This document shows positions 1 through 10,803 of a stretch of 64,000 nucleotides of DNA, piece by piece. The notes below the pieces were generated by a model. The model was not told the origin of the DNA and ran no database searches. It saw nothing but the letters and a program-made list of their open reading frames with translations. Numbering within the stretch: the first letter of the stretch is position 1; every line of letters starts with the position of its first letter. Both the position numbers and the translations under genes were made by a program. The DNA comes from Triglochin maritima. Lineage: Eukaryota; Streptophyta; Magnoliopsida; Alismatales; Juncaginaceae. The stretch spans positions 6,695,001-6,759,000 of the forward strand of contig OY821771.1 in the NCBI GenBank assembly GCA_963682175.1, read 5' to 3'.

Positions 1-119
1 ACGTGTTACCAACCCGTTACAAATATAATTATTAAAAAAAAACATATTTATGTATTAAAATTTTCGTTATTTCATTAAACTTCTAACATTTCTTCTAAAA
101 TTTAAATTTTCCTACCCGT

Positions 120-270
120 GACCCGTTAACCCGCCGGACTAAACGGGGCGGGTAGCGGCCCAATTTTTTTTTACCCGCCCCGCCCCGCCCCGTTTGCCCG
201 CCTGACTTTGGTGGGGCGGGTAGCGGGCGGAGCCAAACCCGTCCCGCCCCGCCCCGTTTGCAGCCCTACC
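120..270. mobile_element. GC-rich transposon-end-like fragment
   Basis: A GC-rich island in AT-rich DNA is built from repeats of CCCGCCCCG and GCGGGTAGCGG. Read on the minus strand it begins GGTAGGGCTGCAAACGGGGC, which resembles the terminal region of plant hAT-type elements. I see no partner end and no target duplication, so this is a fragment or only a similar simple repeat. The family assignment is inference. Confidence 0.35.
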
Positions 271-780
271 TAAGACCAATATCACCTGATAAAAAAACAC
301 TTTCCAATACCAATTCCAATATCAAAACAACGAAACATTCACAAATTTTAAATTACAATACCCAAACACATAACTCACTCCAATTCCGAACTTTTCTAAA
401 TATAAAATCACCATCACCAACAACATCAACACAAGATTTCTCAATTTCAACGACTTACTAAAACCAAATTCATCTAAACAAGAATAAATCTTGATTCTCA
501 TAAATCTCACAATCAAACAATCTATATCCAAAAGCAAGACAACCTCATAAAAATCACGCATTCATAGATATCAACATAGGTAATCAACAATAATTTTCAC
601 TAACAAAAAACAAAATATGTAATGAAGCACTAATTCATTCTTTCTCAAACCAAAAAATAAATACAATATACAGACTCAAATAGATATCAACATATTTCAG
701 TAAAATGCCTTAATCAACATATTTCAACATGTTTGGGCTAGAGTTTGAAGATGGTTAATTTTTTTTCCAATGATTGTGAC
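271..780. other. AT-rich intergenic DNA
   Basis: I see no coding pattern, RNA gene or repeat boundary here. The short open frames are rich in Asn, Ser and Thr, as expected by chance in AT-rich DNA. Confidence 0.5.
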
Positions 781-836
781 AAATCAGGGCGGGGCAATTG
801 CCCCAGCTGCCCTGAACGAAGGTCCGCCTGTGGCTA
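781..836 (-). mobile_element. Possible hAT-type terminal fragment
   Basis: On the minus strand this short stretch reads from GGCGGACC to GGCAATTGCCCCGCCCTG. That layout (GGCGGA near the tip, then GGGGCAATTGCCCC) recalls the ends of many plant hAT elements. No matching opposite end or 8-bp duplication was found. The rest, up to position 1276, is AT-rich and featureless. Confidence 0.3.
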
Positions 837-1276
837 TATATATTGAGTTGAATGAATGAGAATTTGACCATTCTTGTGAGTTTCAAATAGTCTATCTCAA
901 TGGTGTCGTGTACTTTTTGTGTTTGACAGTTGTATATTTTTTATATGCTATATTTACCATATTTCGAAATATATTTTACTTAATCATACTATTTATAGTT
1001 AAATACTATGATATATTGATGGTTTCATATCATTAGATGTGAAATCATTAGACTACAAAATATGCTTAAACATGTCTATTTCGTGTAAATTGTGTATTTT
1101 TTCCATGTAACAATGTCTTTATCGTGTCTAATGTAGGGTGAGCAAAATTCGGTCGTGACCGATCAATCGGGTCCTTGATCCAAAAAAAATCTGAAATTTG
1201 TGTTCGGTTGAGTTTGGATGATAATATTTATATTTTTTTTAAATTTCCCCAATGTTAACAATATTTATATCATATA

Positions 1277-3525
1277 TGTTATGATCCTAACCTTGTTTAG
1301 GGTATAATGGTGATTAGGTTGGTAATTGGAGGCTTTGCATGGGGAGTTGAAGAGTGAATAGTGGAAGTGAGGGTGGAGTGACGTGAATAGTGGCAGTGGG
1401 TGTAGAGTGCGGTTGTGTAGAGGTGATGGTGGTAGGGTGCTGTTGGTGTTGGGTTTGGAGAAAAGGAGAAGCTCATCTCTCTCTCTCTCTCACGTTTTCA
1501 TTCCTCTCCATTCCATCTTCCACTCATAACCTCTCTCATTTTCCTCTCCTTCAAGATCCTTGAGCTCCGGTGGTGCGGGTTGCGGAGCAAGGCGAGCGTG
1601 CTGGGCGTGGTGTGGCGCGAGGAGAATGAGCAAGAAGGTGCGAGGAAGTGGTGAGCGTCGGAGGCAAGCGAGGCGGTGAGCTCCGGTGTTCGTCGTCGTC
1701 CTTCGCGTTGAGGTATGTCAAGTTCTTGCATTAGAGGCCTCTAGTGATCACCCACGTTGAAGTGATGTTTTGGTAGGTCGCGGGAGGTCGGAGACCTCGC
1801 CGGCGACGAGTTTCGGCGTCAAAACCTCGGCTGGCGCGAGGTTGAAGATGACTGTCGGTCGACCGAACGTAGTGGTTTTAGACTGCATGTTGTGTTTCGA
1901 TCGACCGGGTCCTTGTGTTCGGTCGACCGGAACTTAAGTGTACCGGACCCTTAGTGTGGTTGCGGTCGACCGTTTATGACGTAGAAAATAATAAGTTGAC
2001 CCTGTAAGGTTTCAGTCGACCGAGACCCCTGAGTCGGTCGACTGATAGATTGGATTTTGATGTTGACCAGACTCCGGATTTTGACATCGTTTGGTCAACC
2101 GGTTTTAGACCTTCGGTAGACCGTTAGGAAATATTATGTTGCGCAAATAGTTCAACTGTTGCAGACGCTTCGGTCGACCGATTCCCTTGTGGAAGCGGTC
2201 GACCGAGCTGTCACTTTCGGTCGACCGTTTTCCCTTGTGGAAACGGTCGACCGAATGTCACTTTCGGTCGATCGATTCCCTTGAGGAAAATGGTCGATCG
2301 AGTGTCTCTTTCGGTCGACCGTTTTGCACAGGACAGAATTCCTGGTTCCGCTTAAGATGCCAACTCTGTCCACGAAAACCCGTGTCCTCGCCTTGTGCGT
2401 GGGCCGGGAGGTGACGGTGGGCGCGGTACGCGTGTCTGCCCAGGGACTGCCGTGTGGAAAAATGTGGGTGTCCGGAACGCGTCACCTCCATGTACGGATC
2501 GTGACCAATCTGGTGGATCGTTTGACTTGCGTTAGAGTAGCAGTCTGAGGGATTGTGGATCTCATTGCTTCAGCGGGCACGCAACTGTCGTTGGGTGAAG
2601 TGACTACAGGCCTGAGGGGCTACAGAGGTCGCTGCCCTGCTTTTATAGCGGCGGAGTTGGTGTCTGCACGTGGAGCTCGTTGACCCTGCGGACTTCGGTT
2701 CGGATCTGTCGATTGTCTGGCCTTTGTGTGGCGGATATGTTCGACTAGCCTTGATGACAATGATTGCACGTGCCGTGCGGCCTGTGTGGCGGCGGTAGGG
2801 CCCCTGTGCGGCCTGTGTGGCGGCAGGGAGGATCGCACGTGACCTGTGTGGTTGCGGCGATGGACTGCCGATGATGTGTTCCGGCAGGTAGCTCGACTGG
2901 ACACCTATCGAGTGAAATCCCGTGCGGCCGGTTGATGGACCGACCTGAGCGACGGCTCCGTTGGTGTGGTGGTGGACCACGATTTTTTCAGATCTGATTC
3001 TACCTGTGCGGAAGTGCGAACGCCTCCTCACCGATCTCTTGGCTTGTGTAGTCGTGTGTGGGGATGTGTTGCGTACTATCCGTTAGACCGTATGTGCCTA
3101 CGGTAGGTCTCTACGGGGACCCGATGTTGGACCGTGCGGCCTGTGTGGCGGCGATGTTGTTTGACCGTGCGGCCTACTAGTATGTTAGGGCATATAGGTG
3201 AGCTTGTCGTACGGGATTTCCTTTTGGAAACTCAGGCATTGTTGTTGCATCTTTTTCAGGACCGCGTTAGGTTCCGGCGGGTGGTGACCGAAGGAGATTG
3301 CACTTTGGGACTGGATCCTGTCGTCTACCTATTTAGGTTGTCGTGATTACATGTTTTATGTGTTTTGTATTCCGATGTAATCACTCTTTTGACAAACTCT
3401 TATGCAATATGATGCACCTTATGTATTTGGGTATTTCTTTCAGTAATGTCCCACTCTTGATGGTTTTATCCACGTATTTCTCTTGATTTTAAAAGTTTAA
3501 ATTTTCCGCTATTCGGGATGTTACA
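1277..3525 (+). mobile_element. Solo LTR A of the GGTCGACC gypsy family
   Basis: This 2249-bp solo LTR begins TGTTATGATCC and ends GATGTTACA (TG...CA). It is flanked by a perfect 5-bp duplication, ATATA, at 1272-1276 and 3526-3530. It is collinear with the LTRs of the full-length element at 25187-34083, but in plus orientation. The upstream third is pyrimidine/purine biased. The middle (about 1855-2330) holds the palindrome CGGTCGACCG in exact and degenerate copies, partly as a tandem unit of about 47 bp (2170-2320). An antisense TATAAAAG lies at 2640-2647. No internal retroviral-type sequence remains, so the element was probably lost by recombination between its two LTRs. Confidence 0.92.
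2165..2330 (+). repeat. Tandem repeat carrying paired palindromes in LTR A
   Basis: A unit of about 47 bp is repeated roughly three times. Each unit has one CGGTCGACCG (or CGGTCGATCG), a TTCCCTTGTGGAA-like spacer, a second palindrome, and a GTCACTTT spacer. Palindromes start at 2171, 2196, 2218, 2244 and 2265. The same arrangement recurs in solo LTR B at about 11700-11860. Confidence 0.8.
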
Positions 3526-4159
3526 ATATATTTCTTAGATTTGACCTAATCTACAACTTATAATAAGTAATAATCATACTTGCGACAATTTTATATCAAA
3601 GCCTTGTTATCTGTTAACAATTGTACTTGTCATTTTTGGTCCAAAGACTTATATATTTTGGACCGATGACACCCTTTCTAATCGTGTCAATTTATGTGAT
3701 ATATTTTTTTTATACAAATTATCATAACTAACTCAAGCAACTATATTTTTTGTGTGTAATCGTGTTATAGTTTCCTGTGTTGTCTAGTAAAAAATTGACA
3801 AACCTAGTTTCGAAGAGTCACTCCGGTGATTCCGAGTCTTTCCTGGTGAATTCTGAGCTTATCCACTTCAATTCCTCGTCGGAGTTTGTAAGCCAAAGCG
3901 ATAACTCGTGCATTTTAAGTCGGTCAAATGACTTCACAGATAATTTATTAGAGTAACTCACACACTAATTGTGTGTATTCCAGGATTCCCAGGTGGTTGA
4001 TGTGCTACTTGGACGAGGACTGGGGAGATGTTTTAAGTTCGATCCTAATAACATCTTGTAAAGAGGTGGGATGTGGATACAAACATCTAATCATCAAAAT
4101 TAACCCTACAAATTAATTTGGTTTAAAGATTTAACTATTCAAGCGTGAAATGAAATGAA
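3526..4159. other. Intergenic DNA without recognised features
   Basis: AT-rich sequence between solo LTR A and the foldback element. I see no coding frame, RNA gene or repeat here. Confidence 0.5.
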
Positions 4160-4234
4160 AATTTTTTTATATAATAATAAAAATAAAAAAATTTCGAAAT
4201 TTAGGAAAAAAAAAATTTTTTTTCCAAAAGTACT

Positions 4235-4367
4235 CCGATCGCGGGTGTAACCCGCGATCCGTGGAGGCACGGATCGCGGGTGTGACCCGCGATCCGTGCT
4301 CCACGGATCGCGGGTCACACCTGCGATCCGTGGAGCACGGATCGCGGGTCACACCCGCGATCCGTGT
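4235..4367. repeat. Cluster of four GC-rich hairpins, left arm
   Basis: Four successive near-perfect palindromes have arms of about 13 bases (ACGGATCGCGGGT / ACCCGCGATCCGT) and a 3-base loop (GTG or CAC, with variants). They are joined by short GTGCTCC or GTGGAGG linkers. They are CpG-rich in otherwise very AT-rich DNA. A 69-residue open frame crosses the cluster, but it is a by-product of the repeat and not a gene. Confidence 0.9.
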
Positions 4368-4984
4368 TCCCGCCAAAATTTTTTTTTTTTTTTTTTGATT
4401 TTCGGTTTTTTTTTTGTTTTTTTTTCTGTTTTTATTTTTTATTATAATTATTTGTAATCTTTTTTTAAATCTTTTTTTTTCAAAATAAGTTTTCTAATTT
4501 ATATTATTTTTTTAAATTTTTCAAAATTATTTTTAATTTTTCCAATAATCTACCTCCAAATCACGTCGATAACCCGGCGTATTGAAATGTTAGGGTATTT
4601 TATACAATATAAAAACAAAATTTCTTAGTCAGAATAATAAATTATTTACAACTGAATATTAAACAAACCATAAAACTAATTAAAACAAAAAATTGGTAAC
4701 GTTGTCAAAAATTCGTAGGGTGTACACACATTACAAACATTTTGGAGGTCGATACAGCAAAAAATTAAAAACACAATTAAAAAATTTAAAAAATTAATAA
4801 CAATTACAAAACATATTTTGAAAGCAAATATGATAAAAAACATAGTTAAAACGATTTTAAAAAAATCAAAACATCAAAACACTACGACTAAAATCCGGGA
4901 CTTTTTTTATTTTCTTTTATTGTTTTTGTTTTTTTCGGTTTTCTGTTTTAGTTTTTTTTCTTCTGTTTTTTTTGTAATTATTTG

Positions 4985-5353
4985 TAATCTTTTTTGAAAT
5001 CTTTTTTTTTTCAAAATATGTTTTCTAATTTATATTATTTATTAAAAAAATTTAATTTTGTTTTTAATTTTTTCAAGAAACGACCTCCAAATCACGTCGA
5101 TAACTCGGTGTGTATTGAATTGTTAGGGTATTTTATACAATATAAAAACAAAAAATTCTTAGTTAAAATAATAAATTATTTACAACTGAATATTAAACAA
5201 ACCATAAAACTAATTAAAACAAAAAATTGGTAACGTTGTCAAAAATTCGTAGGGTGTACACACATTACAAACATTTTGGAGGTCGATACAGCAAAAAATT
5301 AAAAACACAATTAAAATTTTTTAAAAATTAATAACAATTACAAAACTTATTTT
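4985..5353. repeat. Third, direct copy of the inner arm in the spacer
   Basis: This segment repeats 4454-4820 in the same orientation with scattered differences. Shared landmarks are the block GACCTCCAAATCACGTCGAT, the TTAGGGTATTTTATACAAT block and the GTAGGGTGTACACACATTAC block. The inner arm therefore occurs three times: twice direct and once inverted. Confidence 0.85.
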
Positions 5354-5997
5354 CAAATATATATATATATATAACATAGTTAAAATGATTTGTAAAAAAA
5401 CAAAACATAAAAACAAACAGAAAACCGAAAAAAACAAAAACAATAAAAGAAAATAAAAAAAGTCTCGGATTTTAGTCGTAGTGTTTTGATGTTTTGATTT
5501 TTTTAAAATCGTTTTAACTATGTTTTTTATCATATTTGCTTTCAAAATATGTTTTGTAATTGTTATTAATTTTTTAAATTTTTTAATTGTGTTTTTAATT
5601 TTTTGCTGTATCGACCTCCAAAATGTTTGTAATGTGTGTACACCCTACGAATTTTTGACAACGTTACCAATTTTTTGTTTTAATTAGTTTTATGGTTTGT
5701 TTAATATTCAGTTGTAAATAATTTATTATTCTGACTAAGAAATTTTGTTTTTATATTGTATAAAATACCCTAACATTTCAATACGCCGGGTTATCGACGT
5801 GATTTGGAGGTAGATTATTGGAAAAATTAAAAATAATTTTGAAAAATTTAGAAAAATAATATAAATTAGAAAACTTATTTTGAAAAAAAAAGATTTAAAA
5901 AAAGATTACAAATAATTATAATAAAAAATAAAAACAGAAAAAAAAAACAAAAAAAAAACCGAAAATCAAAAAAAAAAAAAAAAATTTTTGGCGGGAA

Positions 5998-6130
5998 CAC
6001 GGATCGCGGGTGTGACCCGCGATCCGTGCTCCACGGATCGCCGGTGTGACCCGCGATCCGTGGAGCACGGATCGCGGGTCACACCCGCGATCCGTGCCTC
6101 CACGGATCGCGGGTTACACCCGCGATCGGA
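5998..6130. repeat. Cluster of four GC-rich hairpins, right arm
   Basis: Mirror image of the cluster at 4235-4367, with the same four modules in reverse order and only isolated substitutions (for example CGCCGG for CGCGGG near 6040). Each module is itself a hairpin, so hairpins are nested in the larger foldback. Confidence 0.9.
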
Positions 6131-6249
6131 GTACTTTTGGAAAAAAAAAATTTTTTTTCCTAAATTTCGAAATTTTTTTATTTTTATTATTATATAAAAA
6201 AATTACGGATGAAGCGCTCGTTTCCTTCCCGCTCTAAAACCCCCAAATC

Positions 6250-7026
6250 ATGACTACCTCCGGCTTCTTCTCCGTCACCGGCGCCGGCGAAGACGATCCT
6301 CTCTCAACCCCCATCCCCATCTCCATCCCCCTCACCATCCCAACCCCGAAACTCCCTCTCGGCTGCCCTATCCTCAACACCTTCCTCTCCGGCGGCCTCC
6401 CTCCAACCCTAACTGAACTCGTCGGCGAGTCCGCTGCCGGGAAGACCCAAATCCTCCTCCACATCTTCTCCACCACTCCCTCCCTCTACCTCCACTCCAC
6501 CCGTTTCCCTCTCCGACGCCTCCTCTCCCTCCCTCCCCACCCCCTCTCCCTCTCCCATCCCCTCCACTCCCCCTCCCACCTCCTCTCCCTCCTCCTCTCC
6601 CCCCTCCCCTCACTCCCCATCCTCCTCGACTCCATCGCCGGCTTGGTCCGGTCCGATCTAACGGATCTCAGATCCCGATCGGGGCTTCTGTTCAAAATCT
6701 CCTCGCAACTGAAAAGATTCGCGTTCGAGAGGAAGGTGGCGGTTGTGGTGGTGAATGAGGTGGTGGATGTGGTGGAGGAGGGTGGGGTTAGGGTTGGGAA
6801 TTATGAATCGGTGGTGTCCTCGGGGAGACGAGTGGTGCCGGCGTTGGGGTTGGCGTGGGCCGGGTGTGTGGGGATGAGGATTTGGGTGGTTAGGGAAGGG
6901 GACAGGAGGAAGATGATGGTCGGATTCGCTCCGCATTTGCCGAAGAGGGAGTGTGAGTTTGTGGTTAGGAGGGAGGGGGTGTTTGGGGTCAGGGTTGTCG
7001 ATGTCGAGGAGGAGGAGGGGTCATGA
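6250..7026 (+). CDS. XRCC3: XRCC3-like RAD51 paralogue
   Basis: This intronless 258-residue protein is a member of the RecA/RAD51 ATPase family. In other organisms XRCC3 partners RAD51C and supports homologous recombination repair and meiotic strand-exchange steps in the nucleus. Visible signatures are LGCPILNTFLSGGLP (37-51), a Walker A motif GESAAGKT (59-66), the segment SLYLHSTRFPLRRL, a Walker B strand ending ILLDS (to about 128), SGLLFKISSQLKRFA (144-158), and the conserved SSGRRVVPALGLAWAGCV (190-207). A C-terminal CEFVVRREGVFGV also matches plant XRCC3 as I remember it. The protein is somewhat shorter than the roughly 300 residues I recall for Arabidopsis, mainly in a Leu/Ser/Pro-rich middle (91-122). 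The ATG at 6250 is the first in frame and precedes all conserved motifs. The large foldback element ends only 45 bp upstream, so the promoter or 5' UTR must lie in or beyond that element. Confidence 0.9.
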   Translation: MTTSGFFSVTGAGEDDPLSTPIPISIPLTIPTPKLPLGCPILNTFLSGGLPPTLTELVGESAAGKTQILLHIFSTTPSLYLHSTRFPLRRLLSLPPHPLSLSHPLHSPSHLLSLLLSPLPSLPILLDSIAGLVRSDLTDLRSRSGLLFKISSQLKRFAFERKVAVVVVNEVVDVVEEGGVRVGNYESVVSSGRRVVPALGLAWAGCVGMRIWVVREGDRRKMMVGFAPHLPKRECEFVVRREGVFGVRVVDVEEEEGS

Positions 7027-10000
7027 TTGAGTCCCGTTTTTCACCAGGTTTGGTTTGCTTCTTTTAATTGCAGTATCTGATTCAGTAGCTTGACTTAGTT
7101 AAGAGATGATTGATTAGTTGAAATTTATGTCAGGTTGGATTTTGGACTTCTGTTTCGGACGTTGAGGTCAATCCCTGGATGTTTTCGACTTCTTGTCAGG
7201 TTAGTTACTTCATTTTAGTCTTGTGTGATGTTCTTGTTTGTGTGATATTTACTTCTTTCAATTGGATTATCTGATCGGTAGCTTATGTTAAGGGAGGATT
7301 CTCTGAAATCGATTAGATACTTGCTTATTTCATTGGAGTCTGTTAGTGGCTTGATTTGGTAAAAGAGCGTGTGTTTTTTTTTTTTTTTTTGCAATTGGTG
7401 CCTGCTTTGTTTTTTTTTCTGATTTATTTTGTTCTGTACTTCTATTGTTGCTGTTTTGATTTTAATGTTTTCAGTGTTAAATGTATGTTTTGAATTGTCT
7501 ATTGGTTTTTGTGTTGTTATCCATCCTTTTCACAAGTTTCTTTTCTGTTTGGGTAAATACTTGCTCATTAGTTTACCAATAAGGTTTAGACATCATTTCA
7601 CCTAGATGTAGTTTCATGAAACCACAATTTCTTGAAAATCACAGGAGTTTATGATCGTTGGAGATTCGAGGTCTATATCGTGTAAAAATTGTGATTGGCA
7701 GAAATGTTATACCTTTACTTTTTTGTTGATATGCAGGGGGGTTGTGGGTTTTTACCTGTAGGATCTCTTAAATTGGATGCTCTTCACCTACAAATGGTTC
7801 ACTCTACTTGCTTGTGCATAAATTGGAAAACTGTCAAAATGGCACTTCCTATTTCAAAGAAACATTTCCCAATTTCGGTTTTCAATTGACTAGTACAAAC
7901 TTGAAAAATATGTTGTCATAGACGAAGTCATGGTTATCACCATTGCTTTACTTAGATACAGGGTGATGAAGTTTGAATGATTTTTTTGGTTCATTACAAG
8001 GGATTTGATGGGTTGATGTCTTTCTGAATAGCAACTTCAGGTCTTTACTTCAAAATTAGAGGAAGGCTGGATTGAGAAATTTACTACAATTTGTTTTTTT
8101 GTTCTCCGATGTGGCTTCACTATTCAAATGGAGGAGAGAAATCACTTTTTTTCCTTTTATTTTATTTTCTCTTCTGTCGACCCATCCTAATCAATCTATC
8201 ATAAACGGTATACAATGAAGATAATGAAATATCAGATAACTCGAGGATGTATTATTTGTACTGAAGAGATGTTCGACAATAATGAATGGTGGTGTCTTGT
8301 TTCTCTAACCTCTGTTATTGTCCTGCTTTCCTTATTTTTAATGCTATAATTAAATGTCATCTGTAAAAAAATTCCAATAAATATGAACGCAGCAATATAT
8401 ATTTCATATCAAAAGAAATCATCGAGTCAGCTGTCGACCGAGACGATAAGTTTTAACCGAGAAGTAGAAGGTAAATTAGTCTCTCTCTGTTTGTATAGAA
8501 ATTTAATGAGTGAAAAAGGGGTCGAATCCTTGAGTAATTAAGAACTAGAATGAGCACTGGAAACTTTTTTCGTACGTTAAGTATATTTCTGCTCAGAGTT
8601 TGCAAACTTATGTTTGTTACGTGGCTTCTGATCTTCTACTGTGGCTGCTTAGCACGACTTGATTTGGTAGGGTTGATTTTACTAAATTAGGATTTTGGGT
8701 TCGCTTCCAGAGACTGATCAGATGGGTGTTTGGTGTTAAGACTTAGGTCGAATATGTGCATTATTTAATGTTACTGGCTCGTTGAAATTCATGAAACCAC
8801 AATTTCTCGATAGAGTTGTAATGGTCCAACGGCCCACTTGTAAGGATGCCTTTTGCATCTAGTGGCTTTCTTTCATCATTACAAAACCTTTACACATTTG
8901 ATTGCTATTTTTCGAGTGAACTTATCATGTGAAAACTTAATCAAGATTTTTAAAAAGAGATTTGCTTGTAGTAGTGTGAGTTTTTTTTTCAAATGGATTG
9001 CCAATTCCTGGTTTAGCACTTCACACCTGAAGAAAGTTGGTGTGAGTTACAAAATTCTTGACTATGGTTATGGACAAAAATGAGTCAATGATCAACTTGG
9101 CGATCTCTCTCTTTTATCATTATTCATTACCATATTTCTTGCAATATAAAATTCCCGTGGAATTCTCATGATAAAATCTGTATCTTCAACGGTCAATCGA
9201 AAATGGTGGCTTTTATGTTGTATTGATAATGTTTGAAGTTAAGATTTTTTTTTCTCTCATTATTTTCACCTATTTAATGAAGATTGAAGGGTAGATGTGA
9301 ATGTCACTGGGTTGAAGACTACGGCTAAAGACGTGCCGTGAACTTTTCTACATGTCACTGGGTACTCTAAGTCGTCAATCACAACAAAGTACAAACTTAT
9401 AACGGTAATGTAGGTCATCATCAAAATTAAATGTAAATTTTAATGATATATAAGATTAGGACAATAAAAGTTGTTCTAAAACAATTTATTATCGTGTAAC
9501 TACTTGGCAGCTTGTGCTTTATAAGTAGGTTCGGCACACAATAAGAAATGATCTCTCCACCCTTGTTGACACCGTCCATACGCAGTCACGTGCGCTCACA
9601 AATTAGTTCTTCATTCTATCTCTCAATTAGTCTAATTTGGTTAATTTTTTTGCTTGTTTATAGAAGTTAATTAGCGTAGTTACTATTCAGGTCTTATACT
9701 GTAGTTGCTTTACTTTACGTTTTTTCTTAATTCCATCCATTCATTTATAACTTGATTATTTTTATATATAATAGATAGACAAAACGATGGTACTGAATCT
9801 GAATCAAGTTATAAATGAGAGTTTGTCTGCCATCCAATAGTGTAGTGTAACCATCCATTTTCACACCCTTTATTTTCTCCGAAATTACAAGAAGATTCTG
9901 AAGGTTTAAATTGATTTTGAGGAAAAGTGGAATTTCAATTTTAGCTATGTATGAAAGTTTAAAAGTGTACTCAAATATGGTTAGTTATAAAGGCATGTAA

Positions 10001-10803
10001 CCGGTAACTCCTATTTGTAAGTTCACATGAAGTATACATGTAAACGACTTTATACAAAATTCAAGAAATTGATAGCCGAATTGTGATGTCAGATGACAGT
10101 GGTTGTTCATTTCCATTTTAAAGAAACAGACAACTCTGAATTATTTGGGACATATAGCAAACTACATGTTCGTGCCTCAAATCCCAAGACATATTTACAC
10201 TCGGACACAAATCTGCCACACCATTAAATTTCATAGCATGGGATGGAGATCGTTCATTATGGGGGCGTATTAATTTGTTCTCCCCAAGCAAGTATTACTT
10301 TTTTACCACTATTTTTGGTCTTGAAATCTGCTAGTACGGCCTCCAATCGTAGTTGGATCTCTTTTTTACCGAACAAGTAGCAAGTCCTTAACATGTCAGA
10401 CTATAGTTTTTTTTTGTTTTTGAAATTGAGGTGTAGACTATAGTAATTCTAATATTTAGATGAATGATTTTGTTAAGTAAAAAGTGAGGAGGAACCGAGG
10501 AGAATTTTACTCCATTCATCGTGATGTTTCGTTTAGTGGTGAACTTGTATATAATTTTGGATTTTTTTCTTCTTCCATATATCTCTTTAATATATTTGCA
10601 ATTATATTGTTCGAAAAATTATTTACATTGCTTGACATTAAAATTGTACAATAATTTTCAAGAGAGTTTGTTCCAATGCACGTTACTTAAGTGCTTAGGC
10701 ATTCTAAAGAAGGTTGACCAACCAAAATATTAGATGATATCACACCAAGACAATGGATATGTGAGTGTCCACTCAAATCCATATTGGCCACATAGAGACA
10801 CGT
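7027..10803. other. Long noncoding stretch after XRCC3
   Basis: T-rich sequence directly after the XRCC3 stop has several TTTTTGCAG-like and GGTTAG-like splice-type signals (7060-7740), so part of it may be a spliced 3' UTR. Beyond about 7900 I see no coding frame, RNA gene or bounded repeat. Open frames in this stretch are short and lack recognisable motifs. Confidence 0.4.

Larger units (their letters stand above)
4160..6204. mobile_element. Large foldback (inverted-repeat) element
   Basis: Two nearly identical arms in inverted orientation, 4160-4948 and 5415-6204 (about 790 bp each), enclose a 466-bp spacer. The outermost bases are AATTTTTTTATATAATAAT on the left and its complement on the right. 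Each arm has, from outside in, an AT-rich tip, a cluster of four GC-rich hairpins, long A/T homopolymer runs, and an inner AT-rich segment. The spacer contains a third, direct copy of the inner arm (about 4985-5353 matches 4454-4820). No coding capacity for a transposase is visible. I could not fix a target duplication, because the flanks are GAAATGAAA and TTACGGATG. This could be a non-autonomous MULE-like or foldback transposon, or a locally created inverted duplication. The right end is 45 bp from the XRCC3 start codon. Confidence 0.85.

Noticed and set aside
5988..6197. 69-codon frame duplicated at 4167-4376 and 5988-6197 as a conserved small protein
   Set aside because: It is the GC hairpin cluster of the foldback arms read as codons; identity follows from the inverted repeat, not selection on protein.
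6374..6936. Antisense frames rich in Gly/Arg and His/Pro over XRCC3
   Set aside because: Composition effects of the Leu/Ser/Pro-rich sense codons; the sense frame has the family motifs.
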